Below the pieces are notes generated by a model. The model was not told the DNA's origin, ran no database searches, and was given only the letters and a program-made list of their open reading frames with translations. Made by a program: the position numbers and the translations under genes. DNA of 43,551 nt from an uncultured Azospirillum sp. (GTDB lineage: Bacteria; Pseudomonadota; Alphaproteobacteria; RF32; CAG-239): assembly GCA_902489795.1 (NCBI GenBank), contig CABUBU010000014.1, positions 1 through 43,551 on the forward strand. Reading direction: 5' to 3'. Shown here one piece after another: positions 16,403 to 24,263 of the stretch (position 1 is its first letter; every line of letters begins with the position of its first letter).

Positions 16403-16996
16403 TTAGCTGCCGGCGGCGACCTTTTCCAGATTTTGCACCAGATTGACCGGGGTGGCGGCGTTGTTGACCGCCTCTGTCAGGAGGGCGGGGTTTTGTCCGC
16501 TGAGCTGCGCCAGAGCCTGAAAGACGTCGCTGTCGGTTCTGCCGGCGGAAGCCTCTATTTTCAGTTCTTCGAAATTAAACAGGGCAAAACGCCGGAGAGC
16601 GGTCTGACCGCGGGTCGTTTCAAAATCGGCGGCGGCAAGGCCGGATTTTTCCATGTCAATGTATATGCCGTCGCGGCTGTATTGCCACATGCCGCCGGTC
16701 GCCACGTCGGTGAGCCAGCTCGGCCAGAAGGTGAGGTTGAGGATGGAAGCGTTGTTCAGGTTGGAGCGCAGCACGATCTGTTTGTCCTCATAGCCTTTTT
16801 TCTTGGCAACGACAACCACGCTGCCCGATTTTCTTTCCAACGGGTAAACACAAGGCGTTTTGCAAACCTCCATTCCGTCAACAAAAATTTTAACCCCTTT
16901 GAGGTTGGAGTCGAAACTGATGTCTTGTTCCGTGCCGTTAAAGACGGTTCCGCAGGCGGAAAGCAACAATGCGCCGAATAAAACAATTTTTTTCAT
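16403..16996 (-). CDS. Lipoprotein with PEGA-like domain
   Basis: 197 residues with signal peptide and lipobox LSAC (Cys15), so it is exported and lipid-anchored. Residues 28-75 (GVKIFVDGMEVCKTPCVYPLERKSG) resemble a PEGA-type surface domain, with a Cys pair that may form a disulfide. A short hydrophobic stretch (LTFWPSWLTDVATGGMW) follows, a pattern seen in small outer-membrane lipoproteins. The C-terminus is helical. Function unknown. Convergent with sufT. Confidence 0.8.
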   Translation of the reverse strand: MKKIVLFGALLLSACGTVFNGTEQDISFDSNLKGVKIFVDGMEVCKTPCVYPLERKSGSVVVVAKKKGYEDKQIVLRSNLNNASILNLTFWPSWLTDVATGGMWQYSRDGIYIDMEKSGLAAADFETTRGQTALRRFALFNFEELKIEASAGRTDSDVFQALAQLSGQNPALLTEAVNNAATPVNLVQNLEKVAAGS

Positions 16997-17022
16997 GTAT
17001 CAAACATCCTTGTGAGAACGTA

Positions 17023-17294
17023 GTTAAAACAAAACCCGCCGGAAATAGGGCGGGCGGATGTTCAGAAACCGAAATACACTTATAAACGGCTCGGCTTATT
17101 TGGCCAAAACCTTATTCGCCGACATCCACCCGGAGGTTAAGAAGTCGGCATTTTTTTTAAGTCGCATGCCACGACTAAGTGTATTTTAGGGTTTCTGACG
17201 CCCTGGATACGCCCGAAGACATATCTGCGAAACAGATTAAAAGTTTAAGCGCAAAAAGTAAAGCGAAATTTTTTCGGCCGGACGAACGGAAACG
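17023..17294 (+). repeat. Intergenic duplicated unit, copy 1
   Basis: First copy of an approximately 270-base unit, spacing about 276 bases to copy 2. It holds a GC-rich stem (17035-17040 with 17049-17054) that ends in TTTTGTTTT on the minus strand, a plus-strand terminator-like stem (17118-17158), and an 11-base perfect inverted repeat (17072-17082 with 17176-17186), extended imperfectly by CAGAAACC / GGTTTCTG. The last 80 bases are nearly identical to copy 2. No intact gene lies in it. Confidence 0.85.
17118..17158 (+). terminator. Terminator-like stem in repeat copy 1
   Basis: GCCGAC (17118-17123) pairs with GTCGGC (17144-17149), 20-base loop, then eight T. Confidence 0.55.
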
Positions 17295-17353
17295 TGTGGT
17301 TAAAACAAAACCCGCCGAAAATCGGGCGGGCGGATGTTCAGAAACCGTAATAA

Positions 17354-17624
17354 AGACCTTAAGTAACCTCCCAAAGTACCATTCAGTTTGTCTTTTAAGA
17401 AGATGATTACAAACAAAACGACGCAGGAAATACCGACTGTATTTGCAAGGAGTTTTGCGTAGCAAGGGCTTCTTAAAAGCAAATCCTGCGGACAGTTTTG
17501 CCAATGCATCCTACTTGTAATTTTATTTGCCGCTAGCTGTTAAGTAGCGGCGGCATAAAATCACGGCGTATTATGATATTGGCGAAACTGCTGAATGCTG
17601 CTTGAGGGAGGTTACTTAAGGTCT
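17354..17624. mobile_element. MITE-like non-autonomous element with 19-base terminal inverted repeats
   Basis: Perfect 19-base inverted repeats, 17354-17372 (AGACCTTAAGTAACCTCCC) and 17606-17624. Comparison with copy 1 of the surrounding unit shows this is an insertion. Inside are an 11-base inverted repeat (17392-17402 with 17469-17479) and no transposase; the only frames are short and membrane-like, so it would need a transposase supplied elsewhere. A clean target duplication is not visible (flanks ATAA and GTAA share TAA only with an offset). Only one copy lies in the window. Confidence 0.75.
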
Positions 17625-17659
17625 GTAAACGGCTCGGCTTATTTGGCAAAGCCTTATTC

Positions 17660-17698
17660 GCCGACATCCGCCCGGAAATAAAAAGTCGGCATTTTTTT
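17660..17698 (+). terminator. Terminator-like stem in repeat copy 2
   Basis: GCCGAC (17660-17665) pairs with GTCGGC (17685-17690), then seven T. Stem and T-run are kept although the loop differs from copy 1. Confidence 0.55.
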
Positions 17699-17923
17699 CA
17701 AGTTGCATGCCGCGACAGTTTTTAAAAAGGGTTTCGACGCCCTGGATATGCCCGAAGACATATCTGCGAAACAGATTAAAAGTTTAAGCGCAAAAAGTAA
17801 AGCGAAATTTTTCAGCCGGACGAACGGAAACGCTTGCCAATTTTGTCTAAAATCGCTAAAATAACGCCGTTTAAAAAATTTTTGAGATAATTATTTTTAA
17901 GTAAAACCTAAAAAAATAACATT

Positions 17924-18871
17924 ATGGTGACATTGTTTTTATTGATTCTGGCGGGTTTTGTCCTGTTGATTGCGGGTGCGGATTTTATTGTCAAAAGTTC
18001 GGTGGCGATGGCCAACAAACTGAAAATTCCGCCGTTGATCGTCGGTCTGACGGTTGTCGCTTTCGGCACCTCCGCTCCGGAATTTGTCGTCAGCCTCACT
18101 TCGGCTCTTGAGGGTGCGGAAGGTCTGGTTCTGGGCAATGTGGTTGGTTCAAATATTGCCAACATTTTGCTCATTCTCGGCAGTTCCGTGCTGATTTATC
18201 CGATCTATTTCGACCGCCGGGCTTTTTTCCGCGATTACGGCTTTTTGCTGCTAGTGACGCTGGTCTTCGTTTGCTTTGCCTTAACCGGCGTTTTTGTTTT
18301 CTGGATGGGAGTCGTGATGCTGCTGATGCTGGCCGCATTTATTGTTCTCAATTACCTGAGTGCCAGAAACAAGGCCGGTGGGGAATATGTGAGCGCCTGG
18401 GATCATAAAAGCTGGCCGTTTGTCATTGTTGCCGCCGTTCTTGGTTCGGCTGCCATTGTCTACGGCGCAGATCTGCTGGTTGACGGCGCGGTCGGCATTG
18501 CCAAGGCTTTTGGTGTATCGGCGGAAATTATCGGTCTGACAGTTATTGCCGTCGGCACTTCGCTGCCCGAACTTGCCACTTCCTGCGTGGCCGCTTGGCG
18601 GAAGCAGAACGATCTGGCCGTCGGCAACGTGCTTGGTTCCAACATATGGAACATCGTGTTTATCATGGGAGCCGCCGCGGCGGTTACCGATGTCGAAGTG
18701 CCTGCTCAGTTTGTCCGCTATGACATATGGGTGATGCTGGCGGCAACGCTTCTTCTGCTGTTGTCGGTCTGGCGCCGCGCTTATCTCGGCAGGATTTACG
18801 GTGCGCTTTTTGTTATCTGTTATATTGCCTATCTGACGTCGCAGGTTTTGATTGCCCGCGGCCTCGTTTAG
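17924..18871 (+). CDS. yrbG: Calcium/sodium antiporter (CaCA family, YrbG-like)
   Basis: Inner-membrane cation exchanger of 315 residues with about ten membrane helices. The two alpha repeats that form the ion path are clear: VAFGTSAPEFVVSLTSAL with GNVVGSNIANI in the first half, and AVGTSLPELATSCVAAW with GNVLGSNIWNI in the second, both with the conserved Glu in (S/A)PE and LPE. ATG at 17924 is taken although its ribosome site is weak. It is a single-gene unit with its own terminator. Confidence 0.93.
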   Translation: MVTLFLLILAGFVLLIAGADFIVKSSVAMANKLKIPPLIVGLTVVAFGTSAPEFVVSLTSALEGAEGLVLGNVVGSNIANILLILGSSVLIYPIYFDRRAFFRDYGFLLLVTLVFVCFALTGVFVFWMGVVMLLMLAAFIVLNYLSARNKAGGEYVSAWDHKSWPFVIVAAVLGSAAIVYGADLLVDGAVGIAKAFGVSAEIIGLTVIAVGTSLPELATSCVAAWRKQNDLAVGNVLGSNIWNIVFIMGAAAAVTDVEVPAQFVRYDIWVMLAATLLLLLSVWRRAYLGRIYGALFVICYIAYLTSQVLIARGLV

Positions 18872-18888
18872 GCGGTATATTGTAAGAA

Positions 18889-18926
18889 AAAAAGCCGGTC
18901 GTTTTGACGATCCGGCTTTTTTGTTT
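18889..18926 (+). terminator. Terminator after yrbG
   Basis: AAAAAGCCGG stem pairs with CCGGCTTTTT, one bulge, followed by a T-run. It may serve the convergent peptidase gene as well. Confidence 0.85.
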
Positions 18927-18956
18927 TTTTTAATGCCGCATTTTGTGCAGAGTTTT

Positions 18957-20057
18957 TTATATTCCTGCAATGCAGGTGTCGATATACTTCTTTTCGATTT
19001 CAAGCAGTTTTTTTACCGATTCGATTTCGACGTATTCGCCGTCGCCGTGAGCGTTTTCGCCGTTTACGCTGTGCATGACGATAACCGAACGGTCGGCAAA
19101 CATACGGGCGTCGGTGCCGCCGCACATTTGCGAGATTTTCAGCGGCCGGCCAATGGTTTCTTCGGCAATTTTGCGGTAAGCGGCAATTTCCGGCATGGCG
19201 GCATCCATGTAGACCCCGCGGCTTTGCAGCAGAATTTCGTAAGTGCAGCGGTGTCGCTCGCAGGCGGCTTGCAGTTTTTTCTCGAGTTCCGACAGTGAAA
19301 TTTTTTCCGTCAGGCGGAAATTGACCCGCGCTTCCGCTTCGGCCGGCACCACGTTGTAAGTGGTCGGCGAATTGAAGGCGGTGACAACCATCGTGTCCTG
19401 CCAGATGTTTTCCGGCTGGTGACCGCCTTTTTCATAGTCGCCGAAATCTGCCGCCAGTTCGCTCAGACAGTCCGCCAGATGTCTGACGGCGTTGACACCT
19501 TCCCACGGCCGTGAACTGTGGGCGCTTTCGCCGGTCGCGGCAATGCGGACGCTGACCGGGTGCTTGGCCTTGTCACACAGGGTAAACAGGTCGCCGGCGT
19601 CGGTGTCGAGTACGATTCGCGGAGTTATGTTTTCGTTTTTCAGCAATGCCTTGATGCCGTTGCTGGTGGTTTCCTCGTCAGTGGTAAGCAGCACTCCGAA
19701 GCGGATGGGTTTGTTCATGGCATAAGCCAGCGCGGCCAGGTTGACGGCCACCGGTGATTTCATGTCCAGCGCGCCGCGGGCATAAATCCGTCCGTTTTCG
19801 ATTCGCGGAGCAAACAGTTCGTCCTTGGCCGGCACCACGTCGAGATGACCGACGGTCAGAATGTCGAAATCGTCTCCCCGGCAGTTGGCCAGAAGCAGAA
19901 CCGGATCGGCGCCGGCAAAGCGGAATTCTCGGATTGTCGCACCTTGCGGCGCCAGGTCGTTTTTAACCAGCGTGACAATCCGTTCGATTTCTTCTCCGCG
20001 GCCGGAAACGCTCGGGATTTTCACCAGTTTTAAAATGTTTTCAATAAGCTCTTCCAT
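18957..20057 (-). CDS. M20-family metallopeptidase/deacylase (ArgE/DapE type)
   Basis: Cytosolic zinc hydrolase of 366 residues. M20 residues are visible: GHLDVVP, GALDMKSPVA, the catalytic Glu pair in TTDEETTS, VLDTDAGD and a C-terminal NAHGDGEYVE. The insert after ESAHSSRP fits the dimerisation domain. Family members remove acyl or aminoacyl groups (succinyl-diaminopimelate, acetylornithine, dipeptides); the substrate cannot be decided. It overlaps the upstream acetyltransferase gene by 17 bases, so the two are co-translated. Confidence 0.88.
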   Translation of the reverse strand: MEELIENILKLVKIPSVSGRGEEIERIVTLVKNDLAPQGATIREFRFAGADPVLLLANCRGDDFDILTVGHLDVVPAKDELFAPRIENGRIYARGALDMKSPVAVNLAALAYAMNKPIRFGVLLTTDEETTSNGIKALLKNENITPRIVLDTDAGDLFTLCDKAKHPVSVRIAATGESAHSSRPWEGVNAVRHLADCLSELAADFGDYEKGGHQPENIWQDTMVVTAFNSPTTYNVVPAEAEARVNFRLTEKISLSELEKKLQAACERHRCTYEILLQSRGVYMDAAMPEIAAYRKIAEETIGRPLKISQMCGGTDARMFADRSVIVMHSVNGENAHGDGEYVEIESVKKLLEIEKKYIDTCIAGI

Positions 20058-20772
20058 GTTTTCTCTGGTCGATGACGGTAATGAGAGTCTGTTTCATCTG
20101 CTGGCGGCGGCGCAGGTGCTCAAGCGCGTTGTCGATGGTGGTGTGGGCAATGCGCACGTCGCTGATGCAAAACACCGTCCGTCCGTCTTCCTTTAAGATG
20201 TGGTCAAAGTCTTTGGTTCGGGCAAACGGCGCGAACCCGAGCTTTTGGTAAAAGTCCTTGGCGTTGGCGTTGTTGGCGTTGTATTCGATAATCAGGCTCT
20301 CGAAGCCCTGTTTTTTCAGCTCCGGAACCGTCTGCTGAAAAAGCAGGGTGCCGAGCCCGTGGTGCTGGATCTGCGGGTCGAGATAAATCTGGTTGACGAT
20401 CAGCGTTTTGTCGTCAAGCGCCACTTCGCGCTCAAAGTTGACCTTGCAGCACCAGGCGTATTCAAAACCGTCGAGATAGCCTTTTTCCACGTCCTGCGCC
20501 CGGCCGTTTTCCGGCTGCGTGTAATACTCGGGAATCGCCGAATAGCGGATAAAACCGCGCGGCACGTCGTTTAAGTGCAGAACCGCCACCATCGATTGGT
20601 CGTCTTCCGCCATTTTCCACAGTTTTTTGATAAAATAGCCTTTGGTGTAAAGCGCCATTTCCGATTCCGACTTGTAGTCGGCGGAAAGCTTGTTGTAGGA
20701 ACGCTGATAGGCTTCTGCCAGCGGCAGGATCATGCTCAGTCGCTTCTCCAGATTGCGGATTGAAACTTTCAT
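20041..20772 (-). CDS. GNAT-family N-acetyltransferase
   Basis: 243 residues. The acetyl-CoA motif lies in the middle: VNQIYLDPQIQHHGLGTLLF (motif A, with the Q/H-x-x-G-x-G-like loop) and NANAKDFYQKLGFAPF (motif B). About 100 N-terminal residues are helical and may bind the acceptor. Substrate unknown. It precedes and overlaps the M20 peptidase gene; an acetylation/deacylation pair is possible but unproven. Confidence 0.85.
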   Translation of the reverse strand: MKVSIRNLEKRLSMILPLAEAYQRSYNKLSADYKSESEMALYTKGYFIKKLWKMAEDDQSMVAVLHLNDVPRGFIRYSAIPEYYTQPENGRAQDVEKGYLDGFEYAWCCKVNFEREVALDDKTLIVNQIYLDPQIQHHGLGTLLFQQTVPELKKQGFESLIIEYNANNANAKDFYQKLGFAPFARTKDFDHILKEDGRTVFCISDVRIAHTTIDNALEHLRRRQQMKQTLITVIDQRKHGRAY

Positions 20773-20910
20773 GGAAAACCTTCAAATTTAAGGGGTTAAA
20801 AACTGGCTGAAATTATATATGATTATCCCCGCAAGTCAAATGCTAAATAAAAAAGGATAGACCTTTGCCGCATTTGATGTTACAAAACAGAAAATATAAA
20901 GAGGACAACC

Positions 20911-21321
20911 ATGGATATTGACGAGTTAAGCGAAAATTTTGAACTGCTGGACGACTGGGAAGACAAATACCGTTACCTGATCGACCTCGGCGAAAAGCTG
21001 CCGCCTTTTGCCGAAGAATGTCGCACCGACGAATGGAAGGTCAGCGGCTGCCAGTCACAGGTGTGGCTGGTGCCGTCTTTTGCGCGGGAAGGAAACAATG
21101 TCCGCCTGCATTTTGCCGGCGACAGCGACGCCGCCATCGTGCGCGGGCTGATCGCGGTGGTACTGACGGTTTTTGACGGCAAAACCCGGGAAGAGATTCT
21201 GTCGCTTGACGTGGCGGCGGTTTTTGCCCGCCTGGGGCTGGCGGACCATTTGTCGCCGAGCCGCCGCAACGGGCTTGGCGCAATGGTGGAAAAAATCAGG
21301 TTTTACGCGTCTGAAGGATAA
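20911..21321 (+). CDS. sufE: Sulfur acceptor protein SufE
   Basis: Carries persulfide sulfur from SufS to SufB. 136 residues, normal for the family; the acceptor Cys47 sits in KVSGCQSQVW, matching Cys51 of Escherichia coli SufE. GAGGA lies before the ATG. It is about 4.5 kb from the end of the SUF operon and heads a different group with sucC-sucD-comF, 23 bases before sucC. Confidence 0.95.
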   Translation: MDIDELSENFELLDDWEDKYRYLIDLGEKLPPFAEECRTDEWKVSGCQSQVWLVPSFAREGNNVRLHFAGDSDAAIVRGLIAVVLTVFDGKTREEILSLDVAAVFARLGLADHLSPSRRNGLGAMVEKIRFYASEG

Positions 21322-21344
21322 CTACGCAAGCAAAAGGGCTGCCG

Positions 21345-22547
21345 ATGAATATTCACGAATATCAGGCCAAGCGGATGCTGAGCCGCAACGGCATTAAAAT
21401 TCCCAAGGGGCGGATTGCCTATACCGCCGACGAAGCCCGCCGGGCGGCCAAGGAAGTGACGGACAAAGGGCCGTGGATGCTCAAGGCGCAGATCCAGTCG
21501 GGCGCCCGCGCCGCCGGGCATTTTTTGGAGGAAAAAGCCGGTTCCCGCGGCGGCATCCGGCAGGTGGAACGCCTGCGCGATTTGTGGGCGGAAGCGGACG
21601 CCATGCTCGGCTCGACGCTTGTCACCAAGCAGACCGGGTCGCGGGGAAAGCTGGTCAGCCGTCTGTATATTGAAGCCTATACCCGGGTCGGCTTCACTTT
21701 CTATGCCGGCATGGCAATTGATCGTGCTCAGGCTTCCGTTACTCTGCTTTTGGCCAATACCAAGGACAATGATATTAACGAAATTGCGGAATCTGAACCC
21801 GGTCGCATTCTGCGGTTGCCGATTGATCTGGTTACCGGTCCCACCCATGCCCAAACCGGCCGGGCGGCCGAGTTCTTGAAACTCCAGCCCCGCAGCTACG
21901 ACAGTTTCTACCTTTTTTTGCGCGGGCTTTTCAAAACCTTTATTGCCAACGACGCGCTGATGATCGAGATCAACCCTGCAGGGGTGATGAAAAACGGCGA
22001 CATCGTGGCGCTCGATGCCAAAATTACGCTTGATGACAAGGCCCTTTTTCGCCACCCGGAAAACAGCCGTTTGAAAGACGATTACGAAACCGGCGCGCGC
22101 GAGCTGAAAGCCGGCAAATACGGCTTCACCTATCATGAGTTTGACGGCAGCATCGGCTGCATTGTTAACGGCGAAGGGCTGGCGATGACGATGACCGAAC
22201 TGCTGAAAAGACGCGGCAGCGAGGTTGCCTGCTGGCTCAACGTCAAGGGCGGCGTCGATCGTGACAAAATTGCTGCCGGCATCAAAATTATTGCTACCAA
22301 CCCGCGGGTGGAGGGCATTATCATCAACATTTTGGGCGGCTTTGTCCGCTGCGACCTGATTGCCGACGGCATTATCGATGCGGCGGCGGAAGTGGGAATG
22401 AACATTCCGCTGGTGGTACGGTTTGAAGGAACCAACCGTGACGAGGCGGAAAATGTGCTCAAGCGTGCGGGGCTGCCGCTGACGCTGGTTCGCAACATGG
22501 AAGACGCGGCGGACGAAATTTTGCGCCTGGTGCAGGAGGGGGAATAA
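21345..22547 (+). CDS. sucC: Divergent succinyl-CoA synthetase beta subunit
   Basis: 400 residues; ATP-grasp subunit of an enzyme that converts succinyl-CoA, ADP and phosphate to succinate, CoA and ATP. Kept: N-terminal MNIHEYQAKRML, MIEINPAGV and ALDAKITLDDKALFRHPE (Mg/nucleotide), DGSIGCIVNGEGLAM, ILGGFVRCDLIADGI and VVRFEGTN. Altered: the glycine-rich ATP loop, usually HAGGRGKAGG, reads QSGARAAG followed by several extra residues. Overlaps sucD by one base (TAATG). With the changes in sucD, normal activity is doubtful. Confidence 0.88.
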   Translation: MNIHEYQAKRMLSRNGIKIPKGRIAYTADEARRAAKEVTDKGPWMLKAQIQSGARAAGHFLEEKAGSRGGIRQVERLRDLWAEADAMLGSTLVTKQTGSRGKLVSRLYIEAYTRVGFTFYAGMAIDRAQASVTLLLANTKDNDINEIAESEPGRILRLPIDLVTGPTHAQTGRAAEFLKLQPRSYDSFYLFLRGLFKTFIANDALMIEINPAGVMKNGDIVALDAKITLDDKALFRHPENSRLKDDYETGARELKAGKYGFTYHEFDGSIGCIVNGEGLAMTMTELLKRRGSEVACWLNVKGGVDRDKIAAGIKIIATNPRVEGIIINILGGFVRCDLIADGIIDAAAEVGMNIPLVVRFEGTNRDEAENVLKRAGLPLTLVRNMEDAADEILRLVQEGE

Positions 22548-23419
22548 TGTCGATATTGGCCGGACGCAATACCAAAGTGCTGGTTCAGGGCATGACCGGA
22601 ACCCAGGCTTCCTTTCATACCAAACGCTCATTGGACTACGGCACCGACATTGTTGCCGGCGTCACTCCCGGCAAAGGCGGCACCGTTCACCTCGGCCTGC
22701 CGGTTTTTGACACGGTCAAAGAAGCTGTGGCCGAAACCGGTGCCACCGCTTCGTTGATGTTTGTGCCTGCCCGGATGGTGAAATCGGCGATTGCCGAAAC
22801 GGCGGAAGCCGGATTGGAACTGGCGGTCTGCATTTCCGACAATGTTCCCGTCCGCGATATGCTTGAGGTGCGCAACATCTTAAAAAGCAGCCGCACCCGG
22901 CTGATCGGCCCCAATACGCCGGGGCTGATCACACCCGGCGAAGCCCGGCTCGGCACTTTTCCGGAAAATATTCATACCCCGGGGCGGATCGGCATCGTTT
23001 CCCGCTCTTCCACCCTCACGTATGAAGCGGTGCTGGAAACCAGACGGGCCGGTTTCGGTCAGTCGACCGTCGTCGGTTTGGGAGACGATACCGTGATTGG
23101 CATGAATTTCGTCGACGTTTTGCGGGAATTTATGGCCGACGAGGCAACTGAAGCGATCGTCATGATCGGCCAGCTCGGCGGCACTTTTGAGGAACTCGGC
23201 GCCGACTGGTACCGTTCATGCGCTGTCAAAAAGCCGGTGATCGGCTTTATCGCCGGCAATTCGCAGGCCTTCAGCGCTACCGTCGGCTATGCCGGCGACA
23301 TCATCACCCGCGGCAAAATCACCGCTGAAGACAAGAAAAAGGCGCTGGCGGACGCCGGCATCACCGTGGTCGAACAAATCAGCGACGTGCACGGGGAATT
23401 GCAAAAACTGCGGCTTTAG
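22547..23419 (+). CDS. sucD: Divergent succinyl-CoA synthetase alpha subunit lacking the phospho-histidine
   Basis: 290 residues, full length. The CoA-binding part is recognisable (GMTGTQASFHT, GVTPGKGGTVHLGLPVFDT). The catalytic centre is changed: at the position of Escherichia coli His246 (GHAGAI) there is Tyr248 (GYAGDI, codon TAT at 23288), and at the position of Glu208 (GEIGG) there is Gln209 (GQLGG). Other usually fixed residues also differ: GPNT for GPNC, SRSS for SRSG, GLGDDTVIG for GIGGDPIPG. The frame is intact, so the protein is made; it may have another reaction or be regulatory. Confidence 0.88.
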   Translation: MSILAGRNTKVLVQGMTGTQASFHTKRSLDYGTDIVAGVTPGKGGTVHLGLPVFDTVKEAVAETGATASLMFVPARMVKSAIAETAEAGLELAVCISDNVPVRDMLEVRNILKSSRTRLIGPNTPGLITPGEARLGTFPENIHTPGRIGIVSRSSTLTYEAVLETRRAGFGQSTVVGLGDDTVIGMNFVDVLREFMADEATEAIVMIGQLGGTFEELGADWYRSCAVKKPVIGFIAGNSQAFSATVGYAGDIITRGKITAEDKKKALADAGITVVEQISDVHGELQKLRL

Positions 23420-23422
23420 ACC

Positions 23423-24145
23423 ATGATCGGAAAGCTTTTTCGCCTGCTGCTCGACAGCATACTGCCCCGCCGCTGCCGCAAATGCGGACAGATTCTGACA
23501 ATCGAGGGAGAACTGTGCGAAAAATGCTTAAACGAAATCAATTTTATCTTTCCGCCCTATTGCAGAAAATGCGGTCATCCGTTGAGCGAAAAGGAAGCGC
23601 GGGGCAAAATGCTGTGTGCGTCCTGTCTGCGTAAAAAACGTTCTCCTTTTCGTCTAAGCCGTTCGGCGCTTTGTTATGACGAGGCTTCCAAAAACCTGAT
23701 TCTGGCTTTCAAATTCATGGATCGAACTGAAAATGCGCGGCTTTTGGCAGCCATGCTGAAAGTGGCGGGCGAAGACATTTTCAAAGCCGGGGTCGACGTC
23801 ATTGTGCCGGTGCCGCTTCATTATACCCGGTTGGTCAAAAGACGCTACAATCAGTCGGCGCTTCTGGCTCGCGAACTCGGACGCTATACAGGGCTGCCGG
23901 TCGACTGCCTTTCTCTTGTTCGTCATAAGAAAACCCGGCCGCAGGTGGAGTTTTCCGGTTTTGAACGGGTCAAAAACGTGAAAAACGCCTTTTCCGTTCC
24001 GCATCCCGAAAGGCTTGCCGGCAAAAGAGTGGTGCTGATCGACGACGTTCTGACCACCGGTTCCACCTTAAAGGAATGCGCCGCCGCGCTGAAAAAAGCC
24101 GGCGTCCGTTCGGTCGATGCGCTGACGGTCGCCCGGGTCTGCTGA
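23423..24145 (+). CDS. comF: ComF-family phosphoribosyltransferase-like protein
   Basis: 240 residues. The N-terminus has Cys pairs of a zinc site (CRKCG, CEKC, CRKCG, CASC; about residues 17-75). The C-terminal phosphoribosyltransferase fold ends in the PRPP loop VVLIDDVLTTGSTL. The family is linked with DNA uptake or recombination repair; the reaction is not settled. It begins 3 bases after sucD and is probably in the same transcript. Confidence 0.93.
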   Translation: MIGKLFRLLLDSILPRRCRKCGQILTIEGELCEKCLNEINFIFPPYCRKCGHPLSEKEARGKMLCASCLRKKRSPFRLSRSALCYDEASKNLILAFKFMDRTENARLLAAMLKVAGEDIFKAGVDVIVPVPLHYTRLVKRRYNQSALLARELGRYTGLPVDCLSLVRHKKTRPQVEFSGFERVKNVKNAFSVPHPERLAGKRVVLIDDVLTTGSTLKECAAALKKAGVRSVDALTVARVC

Positions 24146-24263
24146 AAAAGTCCGGACGGGGCGAAAATACGCACGATCAAAAACGGCGGAAATCAAGCTT
24201 TTCCGCCCTGCAAATCCAACCTCTTGCCTGTAGCTTTTTGTCGGTGTTATTCGGCATTACCGT

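Larger units (their letters stand above)
17299..17832 (+). repeat. Intergenic duplicated unit, copy 2, split by an inserted element
   Basis: Second copy. Outside the inserted 271 bases (17354-17624) it lines up with copy 1 over about 263 bases with scattered differences. Both hairpins are kept. The start (GTTAAAACAAAACCCGCC) and the end (GGACGAACGGAAACG) are shared with copy 1. Confidence 0.85.

Noticed and set aside
17179..17406. 75-codon open frame in the duplicated unit
   Set aside because: It crosses from copy 1 into the hairpin and inserted element, has no ribosome site, and the equivalent frame in copy 2 is not preserved.
21303..22631. 442-codon open frame antisense to sucC
   Set aside because: The sense frame is a clear SucC; the antisense frame has no ribosome site or recognisable domain.
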